NCBI GenBank assembly: GCA_963930645.1
Contig: OZ005662.1
Span: 3,043,436-3,107,435 of the forward strand
Length of the DNA stretch: 64,000 nucleotides
Direction: 5' to 3'
From: Salticus scenicus
Taxonomy: Eukaryota > Arthropoda > Arachnida > Araneae > Salticidae
A model generated the notes under the pieces. That model was not told the DNA's origin, did no database searches, and saw only the letters and a program-made list of their open reading frames with translations. A program made the position numbers and the translations under genes. Positions 45,815 through 56,840 of the stretch are shown here, piece after piece (within the stretch, counting starts at the first letter, position 1; each line of letters begins with the position of its first letter).

Positions 45815-47070
45815 TTTTACCATATTTAAATCTATAAAAAGAATGTTTTCTGTCACCATATCGTGTAAGAATTCTATCTATAACTAGACCAAATTTTTAC
45901 TCGCTATAGTGAAAATTCCACTCGCCAATGGCGAGCGGAAATTTCGCGCCCTGCCCTAAATTACTGCTGTTACATTATTGTTTGAATGAAATCTTACAAT
46001 TCAGCATTCCCATCCCCCTTTTTTTTAAATGTAAAAACATTCACGATATTAACAATGTTTACTGATTTTCTGTTAAATTACTTAAAATTCTTGCAGGAGT
46101 TTATAACAATTAACTTAATTTTTATCTTCTTTAAAAATGAACATAAAAATGACAATATGCCATTTCTATAAAATTTTTATGGATAAGGAATGACATTGCA
46201 TAGTTTATATACATATACTGGATGTTATTACTAGAAAATAATTAAACTTTATTTACTAAGTCTATACATAAATATTAATTCATTAATTCTCGCTCTCTCA
46301 TTGACATTTTTACTTTCCGAACACTATAGTGAGGAAAGTATTGTAATCATGTCAAAAATCCGAATTCGAGATTTCGAGATCCGAATTCGCGGTGAGCTTC
46401 GATTTCAGATTTTCGAATTTTGGAAATATGAAAATAATGAGCTCCTTATAGCAATAAAAAATATTCATTCATTCAAAATATTCAAAATATTAGCTATAAT
46501 TTAATTGTTGCCCCCCCCCCCCCCCCAAAAAAAAAAAAAAAAAAAAAAAAAAACGAGTTCATTTTCTTTCGACAAAAAATTAAATTAATTTAATTAAACG
46601 TGAGCGTTAAAAAATTGTAAAAAGCTAAATTATGCATCTGGCAAAAATTGACGCCATTATCACTTTAAAGATTTTCTACACATTAATAAAGTGCTAATGT
46701 AGTTCATGAGGCAAATATATGTTGTTCGGAAAGGATTAATATTTTATTTTTAAAACCAACTTTTTTTGAAATTCAAATTTCCCGTAACTCTGTATTCAAT
46801 CACATTAGAACGTCCATCTTTGGAATATCGATAATTAGGATTTTCTCGATAAAAGTCGCCAAGGGCAAAAAGTTGCCAAATTTGGCGCCAAATCCATTAC
46901 CTGCTTTTTGGGGCTTTTTAATGCGTTTTAAAGGAAAAAATAAGATATTTTAACGCTAAAAAGAGCTGGAGATGCACAAAGATGACATTTTATCAACTTA
47001 CAAAGCCTCTTTGAAAGAATTTATACAAAAATACTTAATACAATTATTTGCAATTTCGTAACAATACGCA
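45815..47070. other. No gene recognised
   Basis: A/T-rich. It has a poly-C/poly-A junction at about 46511-46553 and a short cluster of repeated 'cgagat'/'ccgaattcg' words near 46365-46400. Confidence 0.5.
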
Positions 47071-47077
47071 TTGATAA

Positions 47078-47195
47078 CCCTAACAGCACATCTTCTCCAA
47101 ATGAAATCCTGAGGATGTCCTCTGGATGAAAAGGATATCTACAGACATCCAATGGACATCTTCAGGATGGGTTATGGAGAAGTGTGTTGTTAGGG
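47078..47195. mobile_element. 118-bp MITE with CCCTAACA ends, copy 1
   Basis: Starts CCCTAACAGCACATCTTCTC and ends, reverse-complemented, CCCTAACAACACACTTCTCC. The interior has inverted 'atcctgaggatgtcc' and 'gacatcttcaggat' blocks. The second copy is at 54366. Confidence 0.8.
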
Positions 47196-47560
47196 AAAGT
47201 GCTAATGTAGTTAGTTCTATAGCTATCATTCAACAGAAAATTTAAAAACATGGCTTATAAAAAATTTTTTATCTTATAATTATTCATATATTTTTTAACT
47301 CTTTTGCATGACGAATTAAGGTTTTTTTTTTTTTTTTTTTTTTTTAATGACATCTTCGACTTAGACGTTTTTGCCCGAAGATTCCTCCATCACAGATTCT
47401 GAAAAAAAATAAAAAATAAAAATAATAAATAAAAATAATTTTAATAAAATACAAAAGTCAAAAATAAAGAAAAATTATCTTCATAAAACTAAAAATCACT
47501 GTGTAGTATGGTAGGGGTCATTTCAATGTCAATTAAAATGTTCAGTAACATTTAAATTTT

Positions 47561-47841
47561 ATTTAAGTAGATTGGAGTGTAAGGTTGATTTTTTTATATC
47601 AAGTATGTGAAAAATGCCATAGGCGGGGACCGAACCCAGGTCCTCATTTTAATGTAGATGCTCATCCACTGAGTCACACTCGCTGATAACCAGCTCGGTA
47701 TTTCTCACGCAATAACCGTTGGCAAAGTCATACTATATGCAAATGCAGAAGTAACAGGTGAGAATATTAAACGTGGCACAACTCCATATTCGTTTTCATA
47801 TAGTTGGTATAAAAATTCAGTCACACTCCAAGCTACTTAAA
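47561..47841. mobile_element. Inverted-repeat element carrying a tRNA-like segment
   Basis: ATTTAAGTAGATTGGAGTGT at the left is inverted at the right (reverse complement of 47822-47841, one change). Inside, on the minus strand at about 47620-47685, lies a tRNA-like block with an A-box-like TGACTCAGTGGATGAGCA and a B box GGTTCGGTCCC. Either a tRNA-derived SINE head was captured by a MITE or the outer repeat is coincidental. Confidence 0.55.
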
Positions 47842-48107
47842 TGAATTTCCACAGTTGATAAGTTTATCAATGAAATTTAAATTTTATTTTACTAACAGTT
47901 TAATTTTTTATTAAAGTAGATTATCCCCCAAGAGTTCTTTCTATTATCAGCTTTTGACTTTTCTTCTTTTAATTTCAATAATGTCCAGCATATTTAAATT
48001 TAAAATTTGAAAATTCTTATATAAACAACAATCAAAATTGTATCCTCTAAATGATTTTTTTATATATCCTATATACATGCATTTTTGTTTTTTCCCCTCG
48101 ACCCTAT

Positions 48108-48356
48108 GTCGCCCACCAGCGGCCGAGCGAATCTGCGCTCGAAGCTGGTAGATGGGAGGTGCCGGGTTCGATCCCAGGTAGCGCTCATTAACCTAACCAT
48201 TCGGAGTTTTCCGTGGTTTATCCAAAACTCGAGTAAATACCGGCTAGGACCGCAAGGGGTCCTTGGAAAGACCTCCACAGAGGGCAGTCTCCCTATAGGC
48301 CTAGGACACTTACGGAGTCAATCGGCCTGAAATCCTACAACAGATCGACCCCATGT
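48108..48356 (+). mobile_element. tRNA-derived SINE, family 1
   Basis: The 5' part is tRNA-like, with a good B box (GGTTCGATCCC near 48167). The body has 'ccgtggtttatccaaaac', 'gagtaaataccggctagga' and 'ccctataggcctagga'. Relatives at 49529-49750 (plus) and 49100-49290 (minus) share the body, supporting a family. No protein is encoded; open frames here are chance. Confidence 0.75.
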
Positions 48357-48359
48357 CTG

Positions 48360-49095
48360 GTTCTCTTAAAATTCAATTATTTTTCTAATTTAAATATATT
48401 TACATTAAATACTGACAAGGATATGATCACTTCAGATTAAAAAGCTGAAGGAACTTTAAATGTAAAAATTATTTTTAAATGTAAACACTAAAATATATGT
48501 TAGACTATGGTTAATATTGTGAAAAAAGCATTTTCATTATAAATAATAATAAAAAAAAAAAGTTACTGCCGCCGCTCTGATTTTTTTTTTTTTTCCCCTC
48601 CATTTTCAACTTAGCCATCATTACCGGATAATCTTCTCGCCATTTGTTGACAACTTACGAAATCAGCATTAATTTTAAATGAAGTTGTGCAAGAGAAAAA
48701 CAATTTAAATATATTTGAAATATACATGAATTTATTTATAACATTGAGAGGCTTATTTTTATAGGCTCTCATAAAACTGAAATAGGAATATGTATATATG
48801 TATAATATTTCTCAAAATATTATATTATTTTTTTTTTCCCTTACCTTTTTCCTAATTTTATTCAATGAAATTTCCGATGTTAAAGATAAATTTCAACTAT
48901 TTTTCATACATTTTCTCATTTTTATTTGCTTTCATATTTACTTTAAAGAATTTTATTGACTTAGACTGTAAGAACTTTAAATCCATAAAATGAATGCTTA
49001 CAAAATAATTAAGGCATTTTCTAAATATATACATTATATAAGAAATCCCCCCCCCCCACACATACACACACCTCAATATAAATATGTTTTATTTG
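48360..49095. other. No gene recognised
   Basis: A/T-rich with poly-T runs near 48580 and 48828 and a poly-C run near 49047. Confidence 0.5.
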
Positions 49096-49099
49096 GAGG

Positions 49100-49290
49100 T
49101 GTATAAATTACAGCTTGTTGACGAACTTTAGACTAGGTTCAATGCCTCCCTCCGTAGTGGGCAATTTTCAGAGGATTTTAGCCCATACTTACACAAAATT
49201 CGAAGAAAACTACGGGAAAACTTAACGGGTAAGTTGATCGTGAATTTGGATTGAACCAAGCACTTTTCGTCAACCAGTTTATTTTGAAGA
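49100..49290 (-). mobile_element. Diverged SINE family 1 copy
   Basis: The minus strand shows 'ggttcaatcc' (B-box relic), 'cgtagttttct' and 'gggctaaaatcc', matching the order in the 48108 and 49529 copies. Confidence 0.5.
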
Positions 49291-49528
49291 AAGAATCTTA
49301 ACTGATAAAGTGTTATGCCTTGTATCATCGAATTTGCATTTTTCTATGCTAAAATTATTTTTCCTCTAGTTATTCCAAAATTAATTCAAAAACTTCTACC
49401 ATTGAGTTTTTTAAATGTGATAACAATCTTAATCAAAAGACTAAAAAACGGCAATTTAAATCATGCACAATTCCAATTTACAAAAAAAAAAAAAAAAAAA
49501 AAAGTATTTTAGCATCTGGAATGTTAGG

Positions 49529-49750
49529 ACCCACTTGCAGCCGGGAGGTTTCGTCCTCGAAGACAGTAAACTTGAGGTGCCAGGTTCAATCCCTGATCAC
49601 GTACGCCGGCGTAGTAGCTGGAAATGTTCTGTGGATTTCTCCGTAACTAACGTAAATACGGACTAGAATCCCTCCGAAAACCATCCATGGAGGGGACATC
49701 CTTTCTTCCCTAGGCCCTAGTGTAATATATCGGCTTCAATCCTAAACTAC
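49529..49750 (+). mobile_element. SINE family 1, second plus-strand copy
   Basis: B-box relic GGTTCAATCCC, then 'tgtggatttctccgtaac', 'gtaaatacggactagaatcc' and 'ccctaggccctag'. A TA microsatellite follows at 49770-49797. Confidence 0.65.
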
Positions 49751-49767
49751 CAACACCTTTTAGAATG

Positions 49768-49798
<31 letters not shown>

Positions 49799-50030
49799 AC
49801 AGTTTGTAAAATGATTTGAATCCTTGAACTGAAAAACCTGAGAAATTTATAAAATATATTCAATGCAATAAACTCAGTGAGATTAAGATAAATTTCACCT
49901 TGCAAAATCACCAACACAATTACTTCACTCCTCCACAGGCTAATAATGTTTTATCTGCTCTCTGATCCTAGACCTAGGTCGTTTGCCTTCGTATTGGTCT
50001 TTTTAAAAGAACCTAGCCTGTATTTACTGA

Positions 50031-50244
50031 CAGTCGGCAGCAAAAGTATCCGTGCACTAGCCAATAATTCCGATATCAAAAAAGTACACTTAATACTGTT
50101 TTGTTAAGTAAATCCTTGTCGAATCCTGTTCTTAGACTAACTAAGAACACGACTCAACAAGGATTTATTTAATAAATCTGTATTAAGTGTACTTTTTTTA
50201 CGCAGGGATTATTGCTGGTGCTCGGATACTTTTGCTGCCGACTG
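50031..50244. mobile_element. 214-bp palindromic Tc1-type MITE
   Basis: Ends CAGTCGGCAGCAAAAGTATC in both orientations. The arms stay complementary to near the centre ('aagtacacttaata', 'aacaaggattta'). TA is at the right border, GA at the left. The CAGT end and TA target fit Tc1/mariner. Confidence 0.85.
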
Positions 50245-50249
50245 TAATA

Positions 50250-50950
50250 AATAAAAATTTCGCTAAGTGTGAATATACAATCGTATTTATTAACCATGGT
50301 AAGCAGGTACCCATGGTAACCATATATAAATGTATAATTTAAAGTGAGAAAAAAAAGGAAGTTTTTTTTTTTTTCTTTATGAAATATGAAAGAAAAAAAT
50401 CTATTTTATTCTATAGATATTTCTTTCAAAGTAATATAAAACATTAAAATTCATTTATAAAGTTGCAAAAATGAAAACTGCATAGTTGTAAAGCAGTTAT
50501 ATGATTTATATATAAATATTTACGTGCACCTGCAATTGGTAGTAAAATAATACAATGATTTTACAATTTACAGTAAAAAAATCACATGATAGAAGAGCAC
50601 TTTTGTTTATTTTCGGCAAATTAATTACATATTTTTCAAATGAACTAAAAAAAAAAAAAAAAAAAGCTTGTAAGTTTTGTATATCTGAGGAGTACAGGGA
50701 ATTGCTTTAATTACTTGCGAATGAATTAATAATTAATGTAAATGAAATTACATTAAACATATTTTACTGCATGATGCGAAAAAAAAAAAAATAATAATAA
50801 TTCCTCTGGTATATGTAAATAAGGAAAGTTATATTTTGTTTTTCAAACTCAAAATTTATAGCTTTTGCTTTAATTTCATTGGTATCTCAACAATTTTATT
50901 CTCCTGATTGTGAAAGCTACTGTGTAAGCATAATTTTTTACTTGAAATGC
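50250..50950. other. No gene recognised
   Basis: A/T-rich with homopolymer A runs (50648-50665, 50780-50792). Confidence 0.5.
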
Positions 50951-50955
50951 CTTAC

Positions 50956-51000
50956 CAATTATGCCTGGCTCAAAATTTCCAAAACACATTTTGTACCCTC
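50956..51000 (-). CDS. Candidate 45-nt exon of an unidentified gene (low confidence)
   Basis: Bounded by an acceptor (ttaacag, ending 51001) and a donor (GTAAGG from 50955). The phase-1 frame gives GYKMCFGNFEPGIIG. The YxxCFGN pattern resembles the end of a GOLD domain of p24/TMED proteins, but that is a guess from a few residues. Its phase does not match the end of the exon at 54779, so if they belong to one gene another exon lies between. Confidence 0.3.
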
Positions 51001-51004
51001 CTGT

Positions 51005-51865
51005 TAAGATACAGCAATTATCTGGGTGTTTAACAGATTAAATAAAATCTTTAAATTTGACTGTTTCGTTGAGGTTTTTTTTTTTTTTTTTTTTTTAAAT
51101 CATTGATTTGGCATTTTATACACACAAATGGAGATTAAAAATCTTCTCTGAATTTTCTGAGGAAAATATTTTAAAATTTACACACAGATATATATATATA
51201 TATAAACATATTTGTGAAACAAGAAATTTGGGACAATGTAATATATTCAAGACTTATTATTGAATTACACACATAGACACACACATACATACACATATAT
51301 ATATATAAGGCAGTATGCAATACAAAATACAAACTTAAAAAGTTATACATTAATTTAAAATACAGTATTACAGTAAAAGGACAAAACAGGTGAAAATTGT
51401 TTAAATAATTGTTAATTTTCATTTTCTTTCTATTTTGGTTACATTGTAATTGTTTTTATTATTGTGCACAGTCTTAAAATTGGGAGAGGGGGGGTTCAAC
51501 ATGTTTATCACTGAAAGGACACTAGATTTAGTTAAAAAATAAATCAATTGATTTGAACATTTTAATCAAAAGCAAACTTGTAGGCACACACACATAAATA
51601 TATATTTTTCCATTAAAACAATGATAACTACAAGACTAATTTTTAAAAATTTAGTAGTGACTTTCTATTGAATATGCGGGCAATATAGAAAGGTAATTTT
51701 TATTAAAAAATAAAATAAAGATTTTTGAAAAGGTGTGACAAATACAAATTTATATTTTTATACTTTGTGTGAAAACAAATTGCAATGTAAAGAGTTTAAA
51801 ACTCTCGACCTTACCTATTCCATCATTCTTAAAATTAATTAATTCCCCTCTACCTCCTCCATCAT
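51005..51865. other. No gene recognised
   Basis: A/T-rich; poly-T at 51076-51096, TA and CA microsatellites near 51188-51203 and 51268-51306. Confidence 0.5.
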
Positions 51866-51870
51866 ATTAA

Positions 51871-52283
51871 GGGCCGGCTTCACTCACCGCCGCCGGAAAC
51901 CGAAGCTAATGGTATTCTATGGGGAATTTTTCTTTACAAATAACTTATTAACTAATACATATATTTAAATTCTGTTTTCACATTCTGAAAATTCCCAGCT
52001 GTTAAATTGACGGACATTTTAAAAAATAATTACTTTTTAAAATTTTTATATTTTATTTTGAAGCTACAAAATACGAATTTTCAATATGTGAGTTTTTTCA
52101 TTTTGCAATTTCAAAATAAAATAAATACTTTTTTAAAAAAGGTTCATCAATTTAACAGTTGGGAATTTTTTGAATGTGAAAACAAAATTTAAAAATATGT
52201 ATTAGTTAATAAGTTATTTGTAAAGAGAATAACATAGAATAACATTGGCTCGGGCTTCCGGCGACGGTAAGTGAAGAGGGTCG
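51871..52283. mobile_element. Palindromic MITE, copy 2 of the TTAA family
   Basis: TTAA flanks both ends (51867-51870, 52284-52287). The arms pair from 'gggccggcttcactcacc' inward through 'atggtattctat' and 'aaataacttatt'. The TTAA target fits Kolobok or piggyBac; there is no frame to decide. Confidence 0.8.
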
Positions 52284-52289
52284 TTAATG

Positions 52290-53160
52290 GATAATGCAAT
52301 ATTGCTATCCTAACAGGAAATTTAATAAATAAGTCTTAGATTAAATTTTGTGAATATCATTTTATGAGTATTGTTATGATTATTATATCATTTTGTGAAT
52401 ATTATATTCATTTATAAATGGTTGTGATAAAATACATTTTATGAATATTTCACATACATATTAATATACGGAGGAAAATGCACTGTATTCTTATTGCATA
52501 GACATTAAAAATAAGTAAAAATAAGATTTTAGATTTTGATAAGAAATTTTAACTAGATTCGTGAGATCTAGCTCCGAAAATCCAGTGTACAGCACACTTT
52601 GTTTGAAAGAAAACAACAATGAATATATCATTAGAAGCTTTTTAGAAAGATATCATCTAAACCTATTTGAGTATTCGTACAAATTTACACGACATTTAAT
52701 GTGTCAAATATCTCAATTTTCTTACTTTTTTTGTAAAATAATATATATATAAGAAGTTCATAATTTTCTAATATAGATCCAAATAGGCATTATTCATTCT
52801 TAATTGTCATAGATCCATTCTCACTTTATGAATTTACTACTTCAATATATTTTAAAAGTTATCCATTTATTTCAAAAAGAAAAATTTAGAGGAGCAGAAA
52901 ACTACTTTAATAATTATATAGACTATTTTTTTTTTTTTTATATATATACAGTACACAATTAAAAATAAGTTATGCAAAAGTGAAATTTTGTTGGTACATT
53001 ATTGCACAATATGAGAAAACATACAAAACATGAGAATATGCAAAACATGAGAAATTAAATATTTAAATCCAACAAAATTAAAATACAAATAATATTAAAA
53101 TCATTTAAACTATTTGTTACAAAATACATAAATAAAACTCCAATGGCTTCATTTCTTGAT
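52290..53160. other. No gene recognised
   Basis: A/T-rich. An open frame at 52561-52752 (plus) has no supporting splice site pair or recognisable motif. Confidence 0.5.
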
Positions 53161-53391
53161 TTAACCCTTTCAGTCGCAGTGTTCCCGCTGATGGAACACC
53201 TAATTTTAATTCTCTAGTGCAAAAACTCATTCCGGAAATTTTTTAGCAAAAATTTACATTTATAACATAGCAGAAAAAGGCCCTTTTTTTAACTTGAAAA
53301 TTTAAAATTTCTTGTATTTTAATTGTGTTCATAAATTCCGGTGGCAGTGTAATTTAAATGATCCGAATTACCTTGCACCGCAAAGGGTTAA
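53161..53391. mobile_element. MITE with TTAACCCTTT ends
   Basis: TTAACCCTTTCAGTCGCAGTG at the left (first 20 of interest) pairs with the reverse complement TTAACCCTTTGCGGTGCAAGG at the right. TTAA may be the target site. Solo-looking similar ends occur near 43798, 53665 and 58233. Confidence 0.65.
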
Positions 53392-53863
53392 AATACTCCG
53401 CAATAAATCGAAATGTTGGTATCTATGCAACTTTTACGAGTTTTTGTTGTCGATAATGTTTACTTATAAAGTGATTTATTTATTAAATTAAATATTATTT
53501 GAATTTAAGAAGGTTTACTTACAGATGTTTCAAACCGAAATTTTCTCGAAAAGGAACAATGCTAATTTTTTATATTTTAAATATTTATGATCAGCTATGT
53601 GTCTAAAAGCCATTTTTAAAACTAGTTTAGTAATTTTCAAAATAAATTAAGTAGTGAACGTTAAAGGGTTAAAGAAAACAAATTTACACATATAAATTAT
53701 CGTTTATTCGCATATCCAAATTTCTATTGAATAATGATATCGAAAAATAATGTATATAGTACCTGCATTAAACACAAGAATTTTTTAATATCTAGAAACA
53801 TCATATTTTTTTAATTTAATGCGTCGTATTAATAGACAATGGATATATTCCATGACAAACGGA

Positions 53864-54157
53864 TGGATGGATGGTTGGATTTTACGTAGCGCTAGTGCTG
53901 CACAGAGGGGCAATTGGCGACGGTCTGGAGACATGCCATCGCAATTTTGATCCTCCACGGAAGGGATGGCTCTCCCGCTTCGGTGACCCCCAGAGGTATA
54001 ATTTTTGATGGGAACATGGAGGACATTGCGGCCACGACAGATTTTACGTGCTCAAGCCACCATTAGTGTACATGATGATCTTTGGCCGGCTCGAGTACCG
54101 AACCCGTAATCTTCCAATTACGAGGTCGGCGCTCTACCGACTGGGTTACAGCGGCCA
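53864..54157 (-). mobile_element. tRNA-derived SINE, family 2, with 14-bp target duplication
   Basis: On the minus strand the head (54157 to about 54085) is tRNA-like: A box near AGTCGGTAGAGCG, anticodon-loop CTCGTAA (CGT, Thr-like) and B box GGTTCGGTACTC. A short body follows, and the tail is a few ATCC repeats. CCATGACAAACGGA is present at 53850-53863 and 54158-54171, a 14-bp duplication as LINE-mediated insertion leaves. It is recent enough that the duplication is exact. Confidence 0.9.
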
Positions 54158-54184
54158 CCATGACAAACGGAATTAAAAAATAAG

Positions 54185-54217
<33 letters not shown>

Positions 54218-54365
54218 TCATTTATAGCTTAATTTTTTATTCTTTAGTATTGCTGAAAGTGTGCATATTCTTGAGTTCAAATACAACATTAAAATAAATA
54301 AACAAACAAGTTAGTTGTAAGGTTGTTATTTTAACAATTCTAGGTTCAAATAAGCAATATAACTT

Positions 54366-54482
54366 CCCTAACAACACATGTTCTCCAAATGTCATCCTCA
54401 GGATGCCTATGGATGAAAAGGACGTCTATGGAAATCCTGTAGATGTCTTCAGGATGTATTGTGGACAAGTATGTTGTTAGGG
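54366..54482. mobile_element. 117-bp MITE with CCCTAACA ends, copy 2
   Basis: The ends CCCTAACAACACATG and, reverse-complemented, CCCTAACAACATAC. The interior 'ggatgaaaaggacgtct' matches the copy at 47078. Confidence 0.8.
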
Positions 54483-54778
54483 TTCTGTATTTTCAGTGAG
54501 ATCAAGATACACAACATACCAGTATATTTATTATTTATCTATTTATTAACTTATCTCGAATCATATGAACAATAATGAATTACAATTTAGGACAACATTG
54601 ACATATTTATATAAATGTATTGATTTAATTTCATTAGATTAAAGAATAAAAGACCTGCGTCCAAATATTTCTAAATAGAAATAAATGCAAATGGCGTTAA
54701 CAGTTCAAAGGAATGAAATACATATAATAGCATTCAAAAGTCAATTAAAATTTAATAATAAAAAAGAGAATGACTTAC

Positions 54779-55189
54779 TTCATATTTGCCGTCGGTAAAA
54801 TTTTCATAAAATTCAAATGATAATATAGGCTGGGATTGCGGAGCCTCGCTTAAGACTACCTTAACCGTAAATCCTGTCTTAAGATGTAAAGGAAACGCAA
54901 GTCGTATTGCAGTGTCTCACCAACTCACGACAACCTCAGAGATATCTTAAATCGAATCGTAATTGGATGCGCGCGCAATCATAACATAGCTCACTCTGCG
55001 TCTCCCATTGGCTGGTTTCTTTCTCTTACGAGGACACACGGAGGACTTACGCTTGAGGCACCACTATACCAAGTTAAGTTCAATCGTAACCACACCCATT
55101 CTATGAAATTCGCAAGATTTAAGATCAAACTTAAGAACAAGGCACCGCAATCCCAGCCTTAATATCCCAATGTCACAAATTGATAACGA
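54779..55189 (-). pseudogene. Candidate host exon split by a MITE
   Basis: The acceptor (tacactatag) ends at 55190 and the donor GTAAGTC begins at 54778. Leaving out 54827-55159 and one TAATAT copy, 24 codons remain open in phase 0: SLSICDIGIL on one side and SFEFYENFTDGKYE on the other. It would follow the exon at 55658 in phase. Read straight through, the MITE brings a TAG. The gene may be dead, or splice into the MITE; a CAG at the MITE edge could act as acceptor. Family not recognised. Confidence 0.45.
54827..55159. mobile_element. 333-bp MITE with AGGCTGGGATTGCGG ends
   Basis: The ends AGGCTGGGATTGCGGAGCC and, reverse-complemented, AGGCTGGGATTGCGGTGCC pair. TAATAT flanks both sides (54821-54826, 55160-55165), a 6-bp duplication. 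It is richer in G/C than its surroundings. The superfamily is unclear; the 6-bp target excludes Tc1 and the usual hAT. Confidence 0.88.
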
Positions 55190-55657
55190 CTATAGTGTAA
55201 TTATAAATGGAACTTCACAACCACAAATCATAGACACCGTGCTCAAGCAAAACATATATATATGGACATTAGAATTGTGCATCTACCTCTATAATTTATC
55301 AAGCTGGGCATCCTTGTTGAATTCGACGTTTTAAATATGCTTTTTTGCGCAATATGTAATTACACTAAGCTTATTTATTAATTTTAATAGGCACTTCCAG
55401 AAAAAAGGGAGAAGGGGATTAAATTGGCTCATAAATTAAAAATAAACTACTTAATTTCAATACATTTCACCATATATGCTTCGCTCGAATAGTCTAAAAA
55501 TTTTCTCATTCTAGCTACACTACAAACATAGCATCATGAAAAAAAAAATCATTTTTCAAGGAATGGAAGAGATACAATAATGAACTATATTATTACAAAT
55601 ATATTTACAATTAATTTTAATCACACTCAACACTATGGAATATGAAAACATTCATAC

Positions 55658-55959
55658 CTCATTGTCACTTGTGATGGTCATGTTTAAGTTGTATTTCTGT
55701 TTTTTATATTCAGGTTTGACATCTGCTGATACAATGGTAGCAGTATTTCTCCCATTCTGGACTTCTTGAAATGTAAACTTTATTACAAATCCTGCTTTGA
55801 AAAAGCTTACACCCATTAATAATTTCTTGTAAGCAGCAGAACTTCCGTGTTCTTCATTCTGTGAATGAGAATGTATTCTTGGATATTTTCATGGGAAAAA
55901 TCATCTATAGATAACGGCCGTTCAAGGATAGAATAAACCATGATCTTAAAAATTCACTG
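55658..55959 (-). CDS. Candidate first coding exon of an unrecognised host gene, with an apparent frameshift
   Basis: The acceptor ttttttctcag ends at 55960 and the donor GTATGA begins at 55657. ATG at 55941 opens MVYSILERPLSIDDFSHEN. This frame stops at a TAA near 55816. A second frame, open from about 55890, continues with NEEHGSSAAYKKLLMGVSFF, then GFVIKFTFQEV and KYNLNMTITSDNE up to the donor. The two frames overlap by about 75 nt and read as one protein if one base is missing. Alternatively the acceptor at 55859 (cattcacag) starts a separate exon. The sequence is lysine/asparagine-rich with alternating hydrophobics, suggesting beta strands. I do not recognise the family. Confidence 0.5.
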
Positions 55960-56130
55960 CTGAGAAAAAAGGGAGAAATATAAACAAAAAATAATCAAAA
56001 AAATAAAAAATAATAATGGCGCTCACTGCTTAGTTCAAGAGGAAACAATCCACGAGGTTAAAGGTTAAAGGTAAATACCACCATCACGTGATCTTTACGT
56101 CACCCGGATAAACCTCATGTTGTCATTTGA

Positions 56131-56270
56131 ACATTGGCGAATGTCGATCTGGGCCGGACCGGCCAATGTTGCTATTCGGACATTGGCCAATGTCGATCTA
56201 ACTCGGACCGGCCGATGTCGATCTAAGTCGGACCGGCCAATGTCGTTCTAAGTCGGACTGGGCAATGTCA
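56131..56270 (+). repeat. G/C-rich minisatellite, unit about 29 bp
   Basis: About five imperfect units of 'ggccaatgtcgatctaa' followed by 'gtcggacc' in otherwise A/T-rich DNA. Confidence 0.85.
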
Positions 56271-56840
56271 ATAAATCTGTATTTGCCGATGTCTAATGGT
56301 ACACCTTTTTTCCAGCATTGCCCAATATTAACAAGAAAGAAAAATCATGCAGAACGCATTGATTAGTAACACTTTCCAACTGTACGTAATTGTTGTATCG
56401 AATAAATTTAATATTATATGCCTACGTTATCACACTACAGAAAGAAGGACTGGAAAATATACAGATTGACAATTGATTTTAAAATTAATCTTAGGCATTT
56501 TGGAAAGTGTTAAAAAGGATTAACGAAAAAGAAAATGCAGCTATTAGAAGATAATTACAGCATTTGATCTCTCTGAATATTTTAGTGTAGCCCTGTAAAT
56601 TAGAAAATTAATCATATCATATTCTATACAAAACATTATTTTCGAATAATAACAATACATTTCAATATTTTTATGATTTTTACAGCAGAAAGATTTTTAA
56701 ATATAAATTTCTAAAAATTCTGTCCTAAAACGTAATGCATTGGCATTTTTTTTTCTTGTTGTTGTTGTTCCTGTAAGCAAACTAGTTATACAGAACCAAT
56801 TAATGACATTTTAAATGGGGAACATTCTATAAGGAAAATA

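Noticed and set aside
47620..47685. Functional tRNA gene
   Set aside because: Poor acceptor-stem pairing and no normal anticodon arm; it lies inside a repeat element.
48069..48330. Overlapping open frames on both strands
   Set aside because: They coincide exactly with a tRNA-derived SINE, whose higher G/C content removes stops by chance.
52561..52752. 63-residue plus-strand open frame
   Set aside because: It ends in a TA-rich run, has no donor site and no motif.
54085..54157. Functional tRNA-Thr gene
   Set aside because: It is the head of a SINE with body, tail and a 14-bp target duplication.
54827..54905. Open frame through the MITE edge joined to SFEFYENFTDGKYE
   Set aside because: The bases belong to a MITE whose other arm carries the same sequence inverted, so coding appearance there is chance; only the part outside the duplication is kept.
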